Below the pieces are notes generated by a model. That model saw only the letters and a program-made list of their open reading frames with translations. It was not told the DNA's origin and did not search any database. A program made the translations under genes and the position numbers. This document shows, piece after piece, positions 1 through 10,345 of a stretch of 64,000 bases of DNA. Each line of letters starts with the position of its first letter. Within the stretch, counting starts at the first letter, position 1. The DNA is from Salticus scenicus (Eukaryota; Arthropoda; Arachnida; Araneae; Salticidae), in assembly GCA_963930645.1 (NCBI GenBank), contig OZ005648.1:266983830-267047829 (forward strand), written 5' to 3'.

Positions 1-375
1 GTCCAAACAATTTTTGAGTTAAAGTTTTTTGTTACTTTATGGCCAAAAGCTTTGTATTTTTGGTCATTATGAACCTAATTTTCTTAAATATCTCCAAAAC
101 GGAAAATTATACAAAGTCCAAAAAGGGAGGTGCACAACTGGATGTTATAACAAACCTATGTACCAATTCGCAACTTTCTACGTCCAATCGTTTTTGAGTT
201 ATGTGACACACACACACATGCGTACGACGTCACGAAAAATCGTGTAAAGTCGCTTATATCGCTAAAACGAGAGCTCGTGTTAAGACGACACTTGCAGGTG
301 TACAACTAGACATCATGACAGTCACACATATAAATTGGCAACATTCAGCGACCATTCGTTTTCGAGCAATGTGAA
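1..375. repeat. Divergent direct repeat, about 168-180 bp period
   Basis: The block around 130-230 recurs in mutated form at 300-375: 'acaactggatg' against 'acaactagaca', and 'caactttctacgtccaatcg' against a diverged match near 339. The start of the window carries a third partial match (gtccaaacaatttttgag). This looks like an old satellite or transposon-derived repeat with no coding content. Confidence 0.5.
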
Positions 376-720
376 ATACAAAATCCATTTCGCAAATCGG
401 GATTACTATAATTCCTTATACTTTGTACTTTGAGTACAAAGTATAATTCCTTATACTTTGTTGGAAGTAAAAAATGGTGCAGAATTTTATGAAACCAACT
501 AGAAATTTTCAAGGAATTTGAAAAAATAATAATTGTTGCCTGTACAAAAAAACAAAAACAAAAAAAAAAACAGTATTTTGCAATGAGCAAAATTATGTCT
601 CATATTCTAATAAGATGATATACAAAGTTTTATCTGAAAAACTTCCAGGTGTGATCTGAAAAAAAAAAAAAAAAAAAAAACTATCTTGCCAAATTTTCTG
701 CCTGGGTAATGAATTCCATT
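376..720. other. Non-coding, A+T-rich, no gene seen
   Basis: Contains a small hairpin near 414-455 (ttatactttgtactt facing its complement) and an A-tract at 661-680. I see no splice-bounded exon or recognisable protein in either strand. Confidence 0.5.
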
Positions 721-1187
721 AAAATCTACCAAAATTGGATATGGAATATACATTTGGATTTCATCCAAGTTTTATAGAAGTTACATACAATCAGCATAAC
801 TGATGCATTTTTCTTTTTTTTTTTTTCTTTCTCTTTTAAGCATTTTAATGCACTTATTTTAAACAGGGAAGCCAAAAGCATTGGCCATGCTTTTTATTAT
901 GCAAATATTAATTTTAGACAAAAATATACAGGTATTGATTTTAAGCATATATTTTTAAACCCTGATATTGAAAATCAATATCACACTTATGTTTAAAATT
1001 AATCTCTGCATTATAAAAAACAAGGTCAATGCTTTTGGTTCCCCTGTTTAAAATAAGTTCATTAAAATTCTTAAAAGGAAAGGAAAAAGAAAAGAAAAAT
1101 GCATCAGCTATGTTGATTTTACGTAATTTCTATAAAACCTGGATGAAATCTAGATGTATATTACATATTCAATTTTGGTTGATTTTA
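721..1187. repeat. Foldback (long imperfect palindrome)
   Basis: The left arm (721-950) reads as the reverse complement of the right arm (958-1187), with the centre near 954. Landmarks: 'tttcatccaagttttataga' on the left against tttcatccaggttttatag on the complementary strand of the right arm; 'ctgatgcatttttc' likewise; and 'ttattttaaacagggaa' paired with 'cccctgtttaaaataa'. Arms are roughly 80-85% matched. It resembles a foldback MITE, but no target duplication was found. Confidence 0.8.
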
Positions 1188-2164
1188 CATGATTTAGATG
1201 AGATCTGGAGGTATATTTTACATCCAAATCTAGTTGATATTACATGAAATGGCTGAAAACACAATGTTTCATTTACATCCAAATTTGGTTGATTTTACAT
1301 GAATTGGACAAACTCTGAATGTCTTACATAACAAGTTGGTTGATATTACGTACCAACTAAGTCTCATTTGGGGCCATGTTACAACTTTGCTTGTGACATT
1401 TCAACCAAAAATCAATCAAAGCAGATAGCAAATTTCAACGTAATGGGACGTGATATTTGATCGCGATTACGTAATATCAACCTAATCGGGATGAAGTGTG
1501 TTGTGTGGGTTATTTTAAACAGGGAAGCCAAAAGCATTGGCCTTGCTATTTATTATGCAAATATTAATTTTAGACAAAAATATACAGGTACTGATTTTAA
1601 GCATATATTTTTAAATCCTGATATTGAAAATCAATATCACATTTATGTTTAAAATTAATCTCTGCATTATAAAAAACGAGGTCAATGTTTTTGGTTCCCC
1701 TGTTTAAAATAAGTGCATTAAAATTCTTAAAAAAGGAAGAAAGAAGAAAAAAATGCATCAGCTATGTTGATTTTACGTAATTTCTATAAAACCTGGATGA
1801 AATCTAGATGTATATTCCATATTCAATTTTGGTTGATTTTACATGATTTAGATGAGATCTGGATGTATATCTTACATCCAAATCTAGTTGATATTACATG
1901 AAATGGCTGAAAACACAATGTTTCATTTACATCCAAATTTGGTTGATTTTACATGAATTGGACAAACTCTGAATGTCTTACATAACAAGTTGGTTGATAT
2001 TACGTACCAACTAAGTCTTATTAAGGGCCATGTTACAACTTTGCTTGTGACATTTCAACCAAAAATCAACCAAAGCAGATAGCAAATTTCAACGTAATGG
2101 GACGTAATATTTGATTGCGATTACGTAATATCAACCTAATCGGGATGAAGTGTGTTGTGTGGGT
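854..2164. repeat. Tandem duplication of a 656-bp unit
   Basis: Unit 1 runs 854-1509 and unit 2 runs 1510-2164. Both begin 'ttattttaaacaggg' and both end '...gaagtgtgttgtgtgggt', with only scattered substitutions. Within each unit there are weaker sub-repeats of about 60-70 bp containing 'ggttgattttacatga' or 'gttgatattac'. Unit 2 runs into the 3' end of the PC4-like ORF, whose last residues and stop codon are read from repeat sequence. Confidence 0.9.
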
Positions 2165-2811
2165 AAGTCGTAAAATTCACAAAATATATCCATGACTGTT
2201 TCTGCGTTTTGGTGTTCAATAGATACAAAGTAGGAGAACGTGTTTTTAATTAAACACTCTTTCACTTGAATACTGATATTAGCAAAGATATTTTGCATAT
2301 TGGCCATCTCGGATCCTGTTAACACTACATTTTCAGGCAAAAACTGGAAACTTAAGTTCTTTCGCTGGAACATTCTTTGAAAAGTGTATAGGTTTCCTGA
2401 TTGATTACTTTCACGTGAAACACACAAATCCTTGTCTACAATGAGGAATTGCTCAGCAAAGTTAAAGGATTTTCTCTGAAACGAGTGCCATACTGTTGGA
2501 GAAAGCGAAACACCATTTTTGGACGGATGAAGGAATCCTTCTTGATCTGTAGTAAATTTTCGAATATGAACACGTGTGTGCCTAAGGAAAAAGACAATGC
2601 ACACATAATTATCTCCACCCAGATGAAACATGTCGGCGGGTAATGAGTCCTTTGTATAAAGAGTTTGTCCCGAATTATCATCCAACTTCACTCGTTTGGA
2701 AGCCATATCTTTTGCTTCAGCTTGACGTTTCAGATTTTCACGCAATTCATTAACAGCTTGCTTTCGCATTCTAGATTCTAAATTACACAACTGAGAACTA
2801 AGTTGATTCAT
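2131..2811 (-). CDS. Uncharacterised protein with PC4/p15-like DNA-binding domain (226 aa), probably element-borne
   Basis: An intact 226-residue frame, the longest uninterrupted ORF outside transposon relics. Residues 1-45 are charged and probably helical, with a basic cluster (MASKRVK, 37-43). Residues about 61-113 match the pattern of the PC4/SUB1 C-terminal domain: MFHLGGDNYV, then RVHIRKF, then DQEGFLHPSKNGVSLSP and a conserved W. PC4 proteins bind single-stranded DNA and act as transcription cofactors; that role here is inferred from the pattern. Residues 158-178 (ENVVLTGSEMANMQNIF) may be a second half-copy. The ATG at 2811 is the first Met after an upstream A+T-rich stretch. The frame ends (PTQHTSSRLG) inside the 656-bp repeat, so the native C-terminus may have been replaced. 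The CRE-rich block 3.1-3.9 kb lies upstream. Host gene or mobile-element gene cannot be settled; no introns are evident. Confidence 0.6.
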   Translation of the reverse strand: MNQLSSQLCNLESRMRKQAVNELRENLKRQAEAKDMASKRVKLDDNSGQTLYTKDSLPADMFHLGGDNYVCIVFFLRHTRVHIRKFTTDQEGFLHPSKNGVSLSPTVWHSFQRKSFNFAEQFLIVDKDLCVSRESNQSGNLYTFQRMFQRKNLSFQFLPENVVLTGSEMANMQNIFANISIQVKECLIKNTFSYFVSIEHQNAETVMDIFCEFYDLPTQHTSSRLG

Positions 2812-3147
2812 TTTTTAATACGGTTTGCACAAAAACTAAGTACAGCAAAAACAGAATATCCGGTAAAAATTACAAGACTTTAACAAGACGATGTTAACTC
2901 GACCAAAGGCTGCAAGCAACTGATGCTCTTCGTCGGTGTTATCTAACGGTTATTTCCTTACCGATTACAGTTAACCTACGTTTTAACCTTAAAAACAACT
3001 CATCTCTAAAGATGAATCGATATTTTCACAGTGAAAAACAACTCAACTTACTACACGGGGCAGTTCCACCCTGTTTTATCAGAAACAAACAGCTCAACCC
3101 TGTCACGTGTTCGACGATTTTAACTTACAAGATCGAACCTGCAAAAA
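2812..3147. other. 5' flank of the PC4-like ORF
   Basis: Non-coding as far as I can see, with less A+T bias than its surroundings. A plus-strand frame at 3012-3212 (66 codons) has no recognisable domain and is not annotated. I saw no convincing TATA box. Confidence 0.4.
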
Positions 3148-3886
3148 TGACGTCACTACATGCACGCGCAGGTTCCACTGGGCGGCGTAATCAAAGAAGC
3201 CCATTCAATTAACATTAATAAACATATTCATTCAATAAATTTCTAGCGGTGATATCAAAGCGAAAATTAATTAATTAGATTCTTAATTAACATATTCTTA
3301 ATTACAAAATAATCCTCTCAGCGCGTTCCGCGGTTGCAGCAAAGGTGACGTCACATACAGGCTCAAAATTTCCAAATCCAGACTCTGAAAATTTTACAAG
3401 TCCAAATTCCGAAACTAAACAGCGTTGCCATTCCAAAAAAAGTAATTCAGTGTTGCCACCCTCCAAAATAAAATCGAGAATCAATCAATCAACCAACCCA
3501 AAATACCCTCATCACGTTTCACGAGAAACCGAAACTAAGCAGCGTTGCCATTCCAAAAAAAAGTAATTCAGTGTTGCCACCCTCCAAAATAAAATCGAGA
3601 ATCAGTCAATCAATCAACCAACCCAAAATACCCTCGTCACGTTTCACGAGAAACCGAAACCAAAACAAACAACTCAACTCTCCCAGCAGGAGAGAAACAA
3701 CTCCACTCCACTCATGACGTCACTTCCGCTCCCCCCCCCTTCCCCCCTCAAGGATGACGTCACTTCCGCCGCCTCTAGTGGCAGGCTTACTAAAAAAAAC
3801 TTTTTATGTACCATGTTTTAAATTTTCTGATGAATCATAGAGCTCTTATCAGTGTGCATAAAATTTTTAAAGTGATAATGACGTCA
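3148..3886. promoter_or_regulatory. Cluster of five CRE palindromes (TGACGTCA)
   Basis: Exact TGACGTCA sites at 3148-3155, 3346-3353, 3715-3722, 3755-3762 and 3879-3886. Two are followed directly by an ETS-like CTTCCGC (3722-3729 and 3762-3769), giving the same 15-mer twice. TGACGTCA is the binding site of ATF/CREB bZIP factors. Five exact copies in 739 bp of A+T-rich DNA is far above chance, so this may be a promoter or enhancer of the ORF ending at 2131, or of an unseen divergent gene. Confidence 0.55.
3409..3660. repeat. Two-copy tandem repeat, about 120-125 bp
   Basis: Units begin at 3409 and 3529 with 'ccgaaacta', and a third start appears at 3654. Shared text includes 'cagcgttgccattccaaaaa', 'cagtgttgccaccctccaaa' and '(a/g)tcacgtttcacgagaaa'. 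The copies are nearly identical, so the duplication is recent. The repeat sits inside the CRE cluster. Confidence 0.9.
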
Positions 3887-3889
3887 ATT

Positions 3890-4982
3890 TTTGTGAGATG
3901 CATAATTTAACTTTTTATAATTTTTTTATGTTCACTTTAATTAAATATATTTATTTTTATGTCGAAAGAAAATGAACTCGTACATTTTTTTAGCAACAAT
4001 TAAATTATAGCTAATATTTTAATGGCTATTTTAACGCTGTTAGGATGTTATTATTTTCATATTTTAATTAATTAAAAGAAAACTATTTGAAAATCTGACT
4101 TCGAAGTATTGTGTTGTCAATGGGTTCTGAGCTACTATGAAAGTTTCAAATGTCTAGTTAGTAGGGAAGTTAGTTAAAAATAGATTGCAAGACCGGACAA
4201 ACAAACAAGAATAGGAGTTAATAAAAACATGGCAAAAATAACATATCTTAGTATATAAATAAATAAATAAAATGTCTCTGAAGTGATTTATATGTAAGTT
4301 AATGTGATTTTTTTTTATACCATGCCATTTTAATCTAATATTTACACACCATTTGAATTTGTACTCTTAATTCATTAATAGTAGCATTTCTTTCTTTTTC
4401 TAGTCCAAAAAAAAATATATATATCTATATATATATATATATATAATAAAGATGATCTATTAAGCATAGTAGAAGCCAAGCAACAGATACAAGATCACTG
4501 AAACACCAATGACCAATAAGATTTAAAAAAAAAAAAAAAATTCAGTGGATGAAATACACTAATGTAAAGAAACCAGATCCACTAATCAACAGCCTGCAAA
4601 ACAAACGAATCAATAAAGTAACACAACAAATCCCAACTCAAAACCATAAATTTATCAAAATTAATGGAAAAATAACCTAAGAAACACAAGATAGGAAGGA
4701 AGGAGGCAGGCGGCAAGACTTGTGACTTGCCTGTGGGATTAAACTAGTTTCACGTCGGCAACACTCACCCAGCCTGCCACGACCAGAACAGGAACCATAT
4801 GGATTTAAAAAAGCAAAATTTCAAAGCAGATGAATAACAATGAAACCACGAAGCAACAATGAAATTCACCGATTGATTAGAATTTTAAATATAGTTGACA
4901 ACTCAAAAAGGAAGAAACTGTAATTTTAGTGGAAAAAGAAAGTTTGCATAGTAATACAAAGTAAATGCAACAAGCCTTCTGT

Positions 4983-5015
<33 letters not shown>

Positions 5016-5163
5016 CAATTTTACAAACCCACCCAACCATCCAGCCGTACAACACCACCCCACCTCCGTAATCAAACATCTGCTCTGCCCACCCAACCGC
5101 CACCTTTTTTATTGCCTTTTATTATTTTATAATTTTTTTGTTGATATACACAAAAGTGTACAC

Positions 5164-5165
<2 letters not shown>
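3890..5165. other. Non-coding A+T-rich spacer
   Basis: Holds a (TA)n tract near 4424-4444, then about 50 bp (4445-4492) that recurs near 55900: 'agtagaagccaagcaacag' is identical in both. T-tract at 4985-5010. No gene seen. Confidence 0.5.
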
Positions 5166-5201
<36 letters not shown>

Positions 5202-5214
5202 GACAGAGACATGG

Positions 5215-6024
5215 TTAAGGATATAGAATAGAAAATACAAAGTTTTTAGGAAAACCCATTTTAGCAGTGGCTGTGATCAGGTTATTAATATTCTTGTTTT
5301 TAAACTTCGCAGAACATAAATGATTAATTCGAAATAAATGGTTAATGATGATGTTTCTAAATACTGAGAGATGCAGACATGAATTAAAATGTGTAAATAA
5401 GTTTACTTTAAAACTAAAATCTTGCCATTTGTCATAGATATCTGTGTACATTTTATTACCATCGATGATTATTTTGAGATCTAAAAAGTTAATTGATTGA
5501 TTAGTTAGAGTATTTTGAGTTAGCTTTAAATTAGGTGGATAATTGAAGGAAAAGTCATTTTGTGAGTGCTTGTTGAGATAAAATACAATAATATCATCGA
5601 TGTAACGATAAAATCGAACATCATTGCAAATTTGTTTTTCATAATAATAAAGATAGAGATCTGCCAAAATACTGGAGCTACAACCTCCTTGTAGGATGCC
5701 TAATTGTTGCGAATAGATATCGTTGTTGTGGAAGATATAATTATTATGGATAACAAAGTTAAGTGTTTTAAATTTTTCTGCTTTAAAATTGTGAGGAAGA
5801 TTAATTTGAGCTTTATATTCTTGAAAAAGACTGTAAATGATATTACTAAGATCTGATAACTCAATATTATTGAAAAGATCTTGAAAGTCAAAAGTCATAA
5901 TATTGTCTGTTGAATCGAGCGATTTGATGTATTGAATTAATTGAAAGCTATTTTTAAAACAGTGTAAATTATCAACTTTGCAAGTACAATTGTAAATTTG
6001 TTTTAGAATATCCAGTAGAGCTTT
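5215..6024 (-). pseudogene. Reverse transcriptase, palm part with YIDD
   Basis: Continues the RT beyond the inserted MITE: ANKALLDILKQIYNC and onwards. Motif A is TFDFQDLFNNI, motif B region GILQGGCSSSILADLYLYY, motif C FYRYIDDIIVF with the catalytic Asp pair intact, then NFLDLKIII. Ends FSILYP and TAA at 5215. After excision of the 633-bp insert and one 8-bp duplication, the frame joins that at 6726, because 641 bp shifts the frame by two, as observed. No in-frame TGA was seen in the parts I translated. Confidence 0.85.
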
Positions 6025-6032
6025 ATTAGCAT

Positions 6033-6665
6033 CAGGGTTTAAACTGCCATTAGTTTTTTTAGCATTTTGCTAAAAGGTATCATATTTTGCTAAAACATGT
6101 TGGTCAGAATTTCGCTAAAAAGCTAAAACTGAATAACTCTATAAAATATCTCTATAATAACTCGGATTTTTTTTTTTTTTTTTTTTTGTAATATTTGCTG
6201 GCAAAAACTACGAAAGGACTGAAATTTTTGGGAATGATTATTTATGTAGTAATTTGGATTTATTTTTAATGATTGAATTTTAATGCAAAAATATTTAAAA
6301 GTATGTAAGAATTCAGAATTTGATTCATAGAAGCATTCTTAGCACTAGTATTTCACGATTATCTACCACTACACTTTACTTAATTTTTCAATTGCTTTTT
6401 CATTTTACACATATGACATGAGTACCTCTTTTTCTACTGTTAAAATCAAAACATAGTTTCCCTGATTCATATTTTTAAAGTCACAAATATGGATGCTTGG
6501 TTAAAATCATCAATGAACAGAAGAATAGAAAATAAAACTGAGGATAACAAAGCTAAGTAAAAGAAATCAGTGGTATCCAAAGAATTAACTTTCGAAAAAG
6601 CTAAAATAGTGCTTGCCTATTTTCGCTAAAATGCTAAAGTAATTTTTTTGCCAGGTTAAACCCTG
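6033..6665. mobile_element. Non-autonomous hAT element (MITE, 633 bp)
   Basis: Terminal inverted repeats: CAGGGTTTAAACTGCCA at the left; the right end, read on the opposite strand, is CAGGGTTTAACCTGGCA, and similarity continues through 'tttagcatttt'. Flanked by a perfect 8-bp target duplication ATTAGCAT at 6025-6032 and 6666-6673. The CAGGG start and 8-bp duplication are hAT hallmarks. No transposase inside. It split the Naiad RT, so it is younger than that copy. Confidence 0.95.
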
Positions 6666-6673
6666 ATTAGCAT

Positions 6674-7205
6674 TGTTGTTATAAGTGTTACACCCAACAG
6701 TGACAGTGCGAAATTTAATTGGAGATTAGTGAAACTTAGGTATGAGAACTATATAAGGATAATTAAAGTTATTGAAGGGAAGTTGAAGTAGTTTGTAGTA
6801 ATTATGTATTTTTCGGTTATTAATAATAAGGTTATTATTAGTTAAACTGAAGATGTTACTATTAGTGACTGAAGAGTTTAAAATAGAGAGATAGTAGGAT
6901 TTACAAATAATGGCATAATTATTGGTTGATTTGTCAACATAAGTGATCACAAAGTCATCCTGTAGTGATTTGATTGAGTTAAGAAGTACAGATTTTTTAA
7001 ATAACACCAGATCTGAAGAATTGATAAATAACGAATTTTTAATTTTTTGTAACACTAAAACTTTCCATTGAGTGAAGTAGGCAATAGGTTTATTATGAGT
7101 AATAGATATTTTATAAATAAATAAATCTAGGTCATAAGAAAACTGTTGAAAGATTTGTGGAATTCTAGTTTTAACTGGAAGTCTAAATTTGGTGCCAAAT
7201 TCCAT
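6674..7205 (-). pseudogene. Reverse transcriptase, N-terminal (fingers) part
   Basis: Begins MEFGTKFRLPVKTRIPQ and reaches VLIPKFH, where an in-frame TAA (6726-6728) replaces what looks like a Lys codon. Reading through gives SPIKFRTVTVGCNTYNNNAN in the same frame, typical RT motif 1-2 text, up to the hAT insertion. The segment includes FVITYVDKSTNNYAIICK, the usual Penelope 'vDKg...vv' stretch. Confidence 0.8.
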
Positions 7206-7618
7206 GAATTTTTTAATTGATAATTATCAATAATATTGAGATTACCAGTGATAATGTGTCCATGGTCTCTGTCAATATATTTTGAGAAAGATGGATCATT
7301 GCATTTACATGTTACAGTGTTGGTAAAAGAGGTAGACTTAGATACAGAGTTATAGTTGAATATCTTTCTGCCAAGAGGAAGAGGATATTTGAAGATACGA
7401 GAAAGATTTAAATCTTTAATCGGAAACAAACATTCTTTGTCATTAATGATAGCTGTAATGTTAATACTATTCAATATTTGATTTGTAAAAGTCACAATTA
7501 ATTGAGTATTAGTTTTAATTTTGTTGGACTTTTTATTAATTTTTAAATTAAATTGTTTGATTTTGTACATTAGAATATCATAAAAAATGTTTATTATAGG
7601 ATTGGCTTTGAAAGACAT
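7127..7618 (-). pseudogene. CxC linker between nuclease and RT, Naiad-like element
   Basis: Shifted by one frame from the nuclease segment. It contains NTVTCKCNDPSFSKYIDRDH followed by GHIITGNLNIIDNYQLK. The CKC is the 'CxC' motif reported for N-terminal-endonuclease Penelope elements. After QLK the sense frame moves to the next segment at an A-run near 7212 (KFMEFGTKFRLP continues in the other frame), so this frame's last 20 or so residues are out of register. Confidence 0.75.
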
Positions 7619-8219
7619 TCAGAAAATTTACTAAGTATTTCTTTTTAATTGCAAAAATAAATTTTCGAATAATGAACCAGTTATAGTTAGATAAGTAATT
7701 AGTCTGTAGATCTGAAATGAGTTTAATAATGGCACTTTTAGAAAAGATTAAATCTGTTTTTTTACTACCTCGTTTAGTTCTAGAAGTTTTATTGTTAATT
7801 TTGTGATTGAGTTGTGCATAAATAGTCGAATAATCATGTAGAGAGTTGATGTTAGAATATGCTTTAATAGTTTTATTAAAGTATTCGGAATTTAGGCCAT
7901 ATGGATAAATTGTATTGTAATATTGCATAAATTTTGATTCAAGAAATAGACGCTCACTTTTATTTTTCTGAATTTTGACAATCTCTATGGTACATGAATT
8001 AAAATTATGTGATTTAAAGTGTTGTAATTCTATAGTTGATTTAGAAGGTGCAGCTGAAGATGAAAGGTTTTTTGAATCAGAGCGATGCTGATTAATACGT
8101 AGATGTAGAGGAGTGGAAGTTTCGCCGATATAACAGAGTTTACAAAGACCACAATTTATTTTATAAATAACATTGTATGCCTGACAAAATGATATATGTT
8201 TCTCAGCAAAATTACTGAT
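7578..8219 (-). pseudogene. GIY-YIG endonuclease domain of the Naiad-like element
   Basis: Continuous frame from ISNFAEKH at 8219 to the stop at 7578. The GIY-YIG core reads NVIYKINCGLCKLCYIGET, followed by a HLRINQH segment. The Cys pair (CGLC) and His pair (HLRINQH) fit the CCHH zinc motif of Penelope endonucleases. Further on, ERLFLESKFMQYYNTIYPYG supplies the conserved Glu region and the YPYGLN signature. No ATG is present upstream: the frame is cut by TAG at 8220-8222 and runs back as STTKGD into the (TA)n tract. The frame ends early through a shift near 7610. Confidence 0.85.
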
Positions 8220-8240
8220 CTAATCCCCTTTGGTGGTAGA

Positions 8241-8269
8241 TTTATATATATATATATATATATATATCA
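8241..8269. repeat. (TA)n microsatellite at the 5' edge of the Naiad copy
   Basis: About 14 TA units, beginning where the Naiad-derived reading frame stops. Either the target of insertion or expanded afterwards. Confidence 0.9.
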
Positions 8270-9850
8270 CAATTTAAATATTAAATTCACTCACTATCAT
8301 TTTCATATTAAGAGTGGACAGTACTTAATCTTGTTGATAGCTAAAGCCCGTGTTATTTTAAGCGAAAATTTGCTTTCACAATAAACAAATGTAATTTTTT
8401 TTTTTTTTTTTAATTCTGTTTTCACATTCTGAAAATTCTCCAATCGTTAAATTAATACTTGTTTTCAAAAAATTGACTTTTAACAATTTTAATATTTTAT
8501 TTTCTAGCTAAAAATTCAAAAAATGCACATTTATTTTTTAACTTAAAAATTAAGAAAATAAATTTTAAAAAACCAGTACTAATTTAACTCTTTCGTAGAG
8601 AGGAGGGGGCACAAACTGGGCATGAAAGGGTTAAGGCCCTACGTGAGTCAAAATATTTTTCCATTCTAGAGGGCGCTTTTTGAAGTCTATAGATTTCGCA
8701 AGACGGGGGGAGGAAATCTGCTCACAGTTGACGTTTCGAGAATCACGAGAATGGAAAATTTCGCACTTCAGTAATTGATAGCTTCCGACTCCCCTTGCTG
8801 TTAATTGACATTTTTCTTGCCAGAGGCATCAGGGTAAGATAAGCTTTATCTGTAAAGGCTAAAAAAGAATGCGAAAAGGGAATATCTGTTTTTGAATTAT
8901 TGGAGAAGGCAAATAAAATTATTTACATACGTAAATAATATTCAGAAATTTCAGCTTCAATTGGAAAAAATTAAAAAATACTTGCATTAAACGAGGAATG
9001 AAAAAAATATTATTGAAATGTAATAATTATACTGAAATTGATAAAATTTTTTACTCCGATAAATATTCTAATTTAAATTAATTACAACAATATTTACGCA
9101 TATGAATTGTATTTTTTTATCAGGTTCAGAAACTACTCTGAGTAATGTTGTTGTCATATACATATTCCTGTACACTATAGTATATAGTTCTATGATTTTG
9201 AAAACTATCTGCACATATATTCAGAAAAAGCGACTTCAACCAAAGATTCTGTTCAGCCTATGTTACACAGCAAATCAGACGCTTCTTTTAAGTGTAATTA
9301 TTTAAAATTAATTTTGTTTTTAGTTTTAGTTAATAATTTAGTTTTTTTAAAACAGAAAGTCGAGGAAAAAGGAAATCAATACATCACAGCTATAAAAAGA
9401 TTTCCGTCGTCTTTTCCTATACAAATTCACAATAGGGCATATACAAATTACTTATTGAAATTATTTTCTATGACGATTGTAGACGATTTCGATGTGGGAG
9501 ATCTATCACACTGAATGTGGGAAAAAGTCCATTTTCGGCTCTACAACATCAAAAGATTTTTTTTTTTTTTTTTTTAATGGAAATACATCTAATTAGTGCA
9601 TAATAATTACTCTAGACAATGGTTTTACCAAAATGTTATTAAGAAGAGATTTATGTAACAAAATATATTTATACACAGAACTCAAATTCATTATAATTGA
9701 ATTTTTAATGCATAAAACTCCAGATTTATCATCCGATTCAACTGAATATATATATAATACTGATGACTGTGTTGTTCAATATTATTTGATTTAAACCTTT
9801 AAAGCTCACTACATATTTTTCCTTTTGAAAATTGCTAAATCAATTGAAAA
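8270..9850. other. Non-coding spacer
   Basis: A+T-rich; slightly more complex at 8590-8880. No domain recognised in the short frames at 9102-9514. Confidence 0.5.
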
Positions 9851-9861
9851 AACAGCTGTTA

Positions 9862-9904
9862 GTTGATCATAAGTTGATCATAAGTTGATCACAGTTGATC
9901 ATAA
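9862..9904. repeat. Short tandem repeat of 'agttgatcata'
   Basis: Four successive GTTGATCA copies about 12 bp apart. Confidence 0.9.
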
Positions 9905-9984
9905 ACAAATATATTTTTTTAAATAGCATTTTTAACCTGATTAAATTCAAATATAAAGAAATTAATTAATAAGTAATTTTGAAT

Positions 9985-10345
9985 GGAGACTTTATAAATT
10001 GCAAAAACTAGCAACATATTTTTCAAGTCAGAAGAGATGCAGGGCTCTTCATCAGGTTAAAGAACTAGGCACGAGTGCATCAACAAACAAGCAAGGTACA
10101 CTCACATCTACTAAGAAATTGTAAATAACTTTTGCATGGGGCTTCTTCTGAAACATACTTAGTAAATCTCCCATTAATACTACTGATTAACAAGCAGAAA
10201 AAAACGAAAGGTTTAAATTTTAATTGAAAAAAGGAAAAATTATTGTAAAATTTTTGATTTTTTTTTTTTTTTTTTTTTTTTTTCAGGGCGTTGCTAATGA
10301 ACATTAAAAAGTTAAAACATAATATGTGCTTGGTACGTTGCATGG
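9985..10345. repeat. Dispersed repeat, copy A
   Basis: Matches 19905-20220 at many points: 'ggctcttcatcaggt', 'gcac(g/a)agtgcatca', 'ctactaagaaatt', 'ctgaaacat'. An unclassified interspersed repeat, about 75-80% matched between copies. Confidence 0.75.

Larger units (their letters stand above)
5169..8240 (-). mobile_element. Penelope-like retroelement, Naiad type (N-terminal GIY-YIG, C-terminal RT), decayed
   Basis: Read on the minus strand, the order is GIY-YIG endonuclease (8219-7578), a linker with a CxC motif (7618-7127), then reverse transcriptase fingers and palm (7205-5215). Canonical Penelope elements carry the nuclease after the RT. The permuted order with a CxC linker defines the Naiad/Chlamys clade, and Naiads are abundant in spiders. 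The copy has two frameshifts (near 7610 and 7205), nonsense codons (TAG 8220-8222, TAA 6726-6728) and a 633-bp hAT insertion. The 5' side ends in a (TA)n microsatellite, consistent with the microsatellite preference reported for Naiads. The 3' side ends 17 bp past the stop codon in a 30-bp A-tract (T on the plus strand). Confidence 0.85.

Noticed and set aside
3012..3212. 66-codon plus-strand frame divergent from the PC4-like ORF
   Set aside because: No domain and no supporting conservation; may be chance in the less A+T-rich block.
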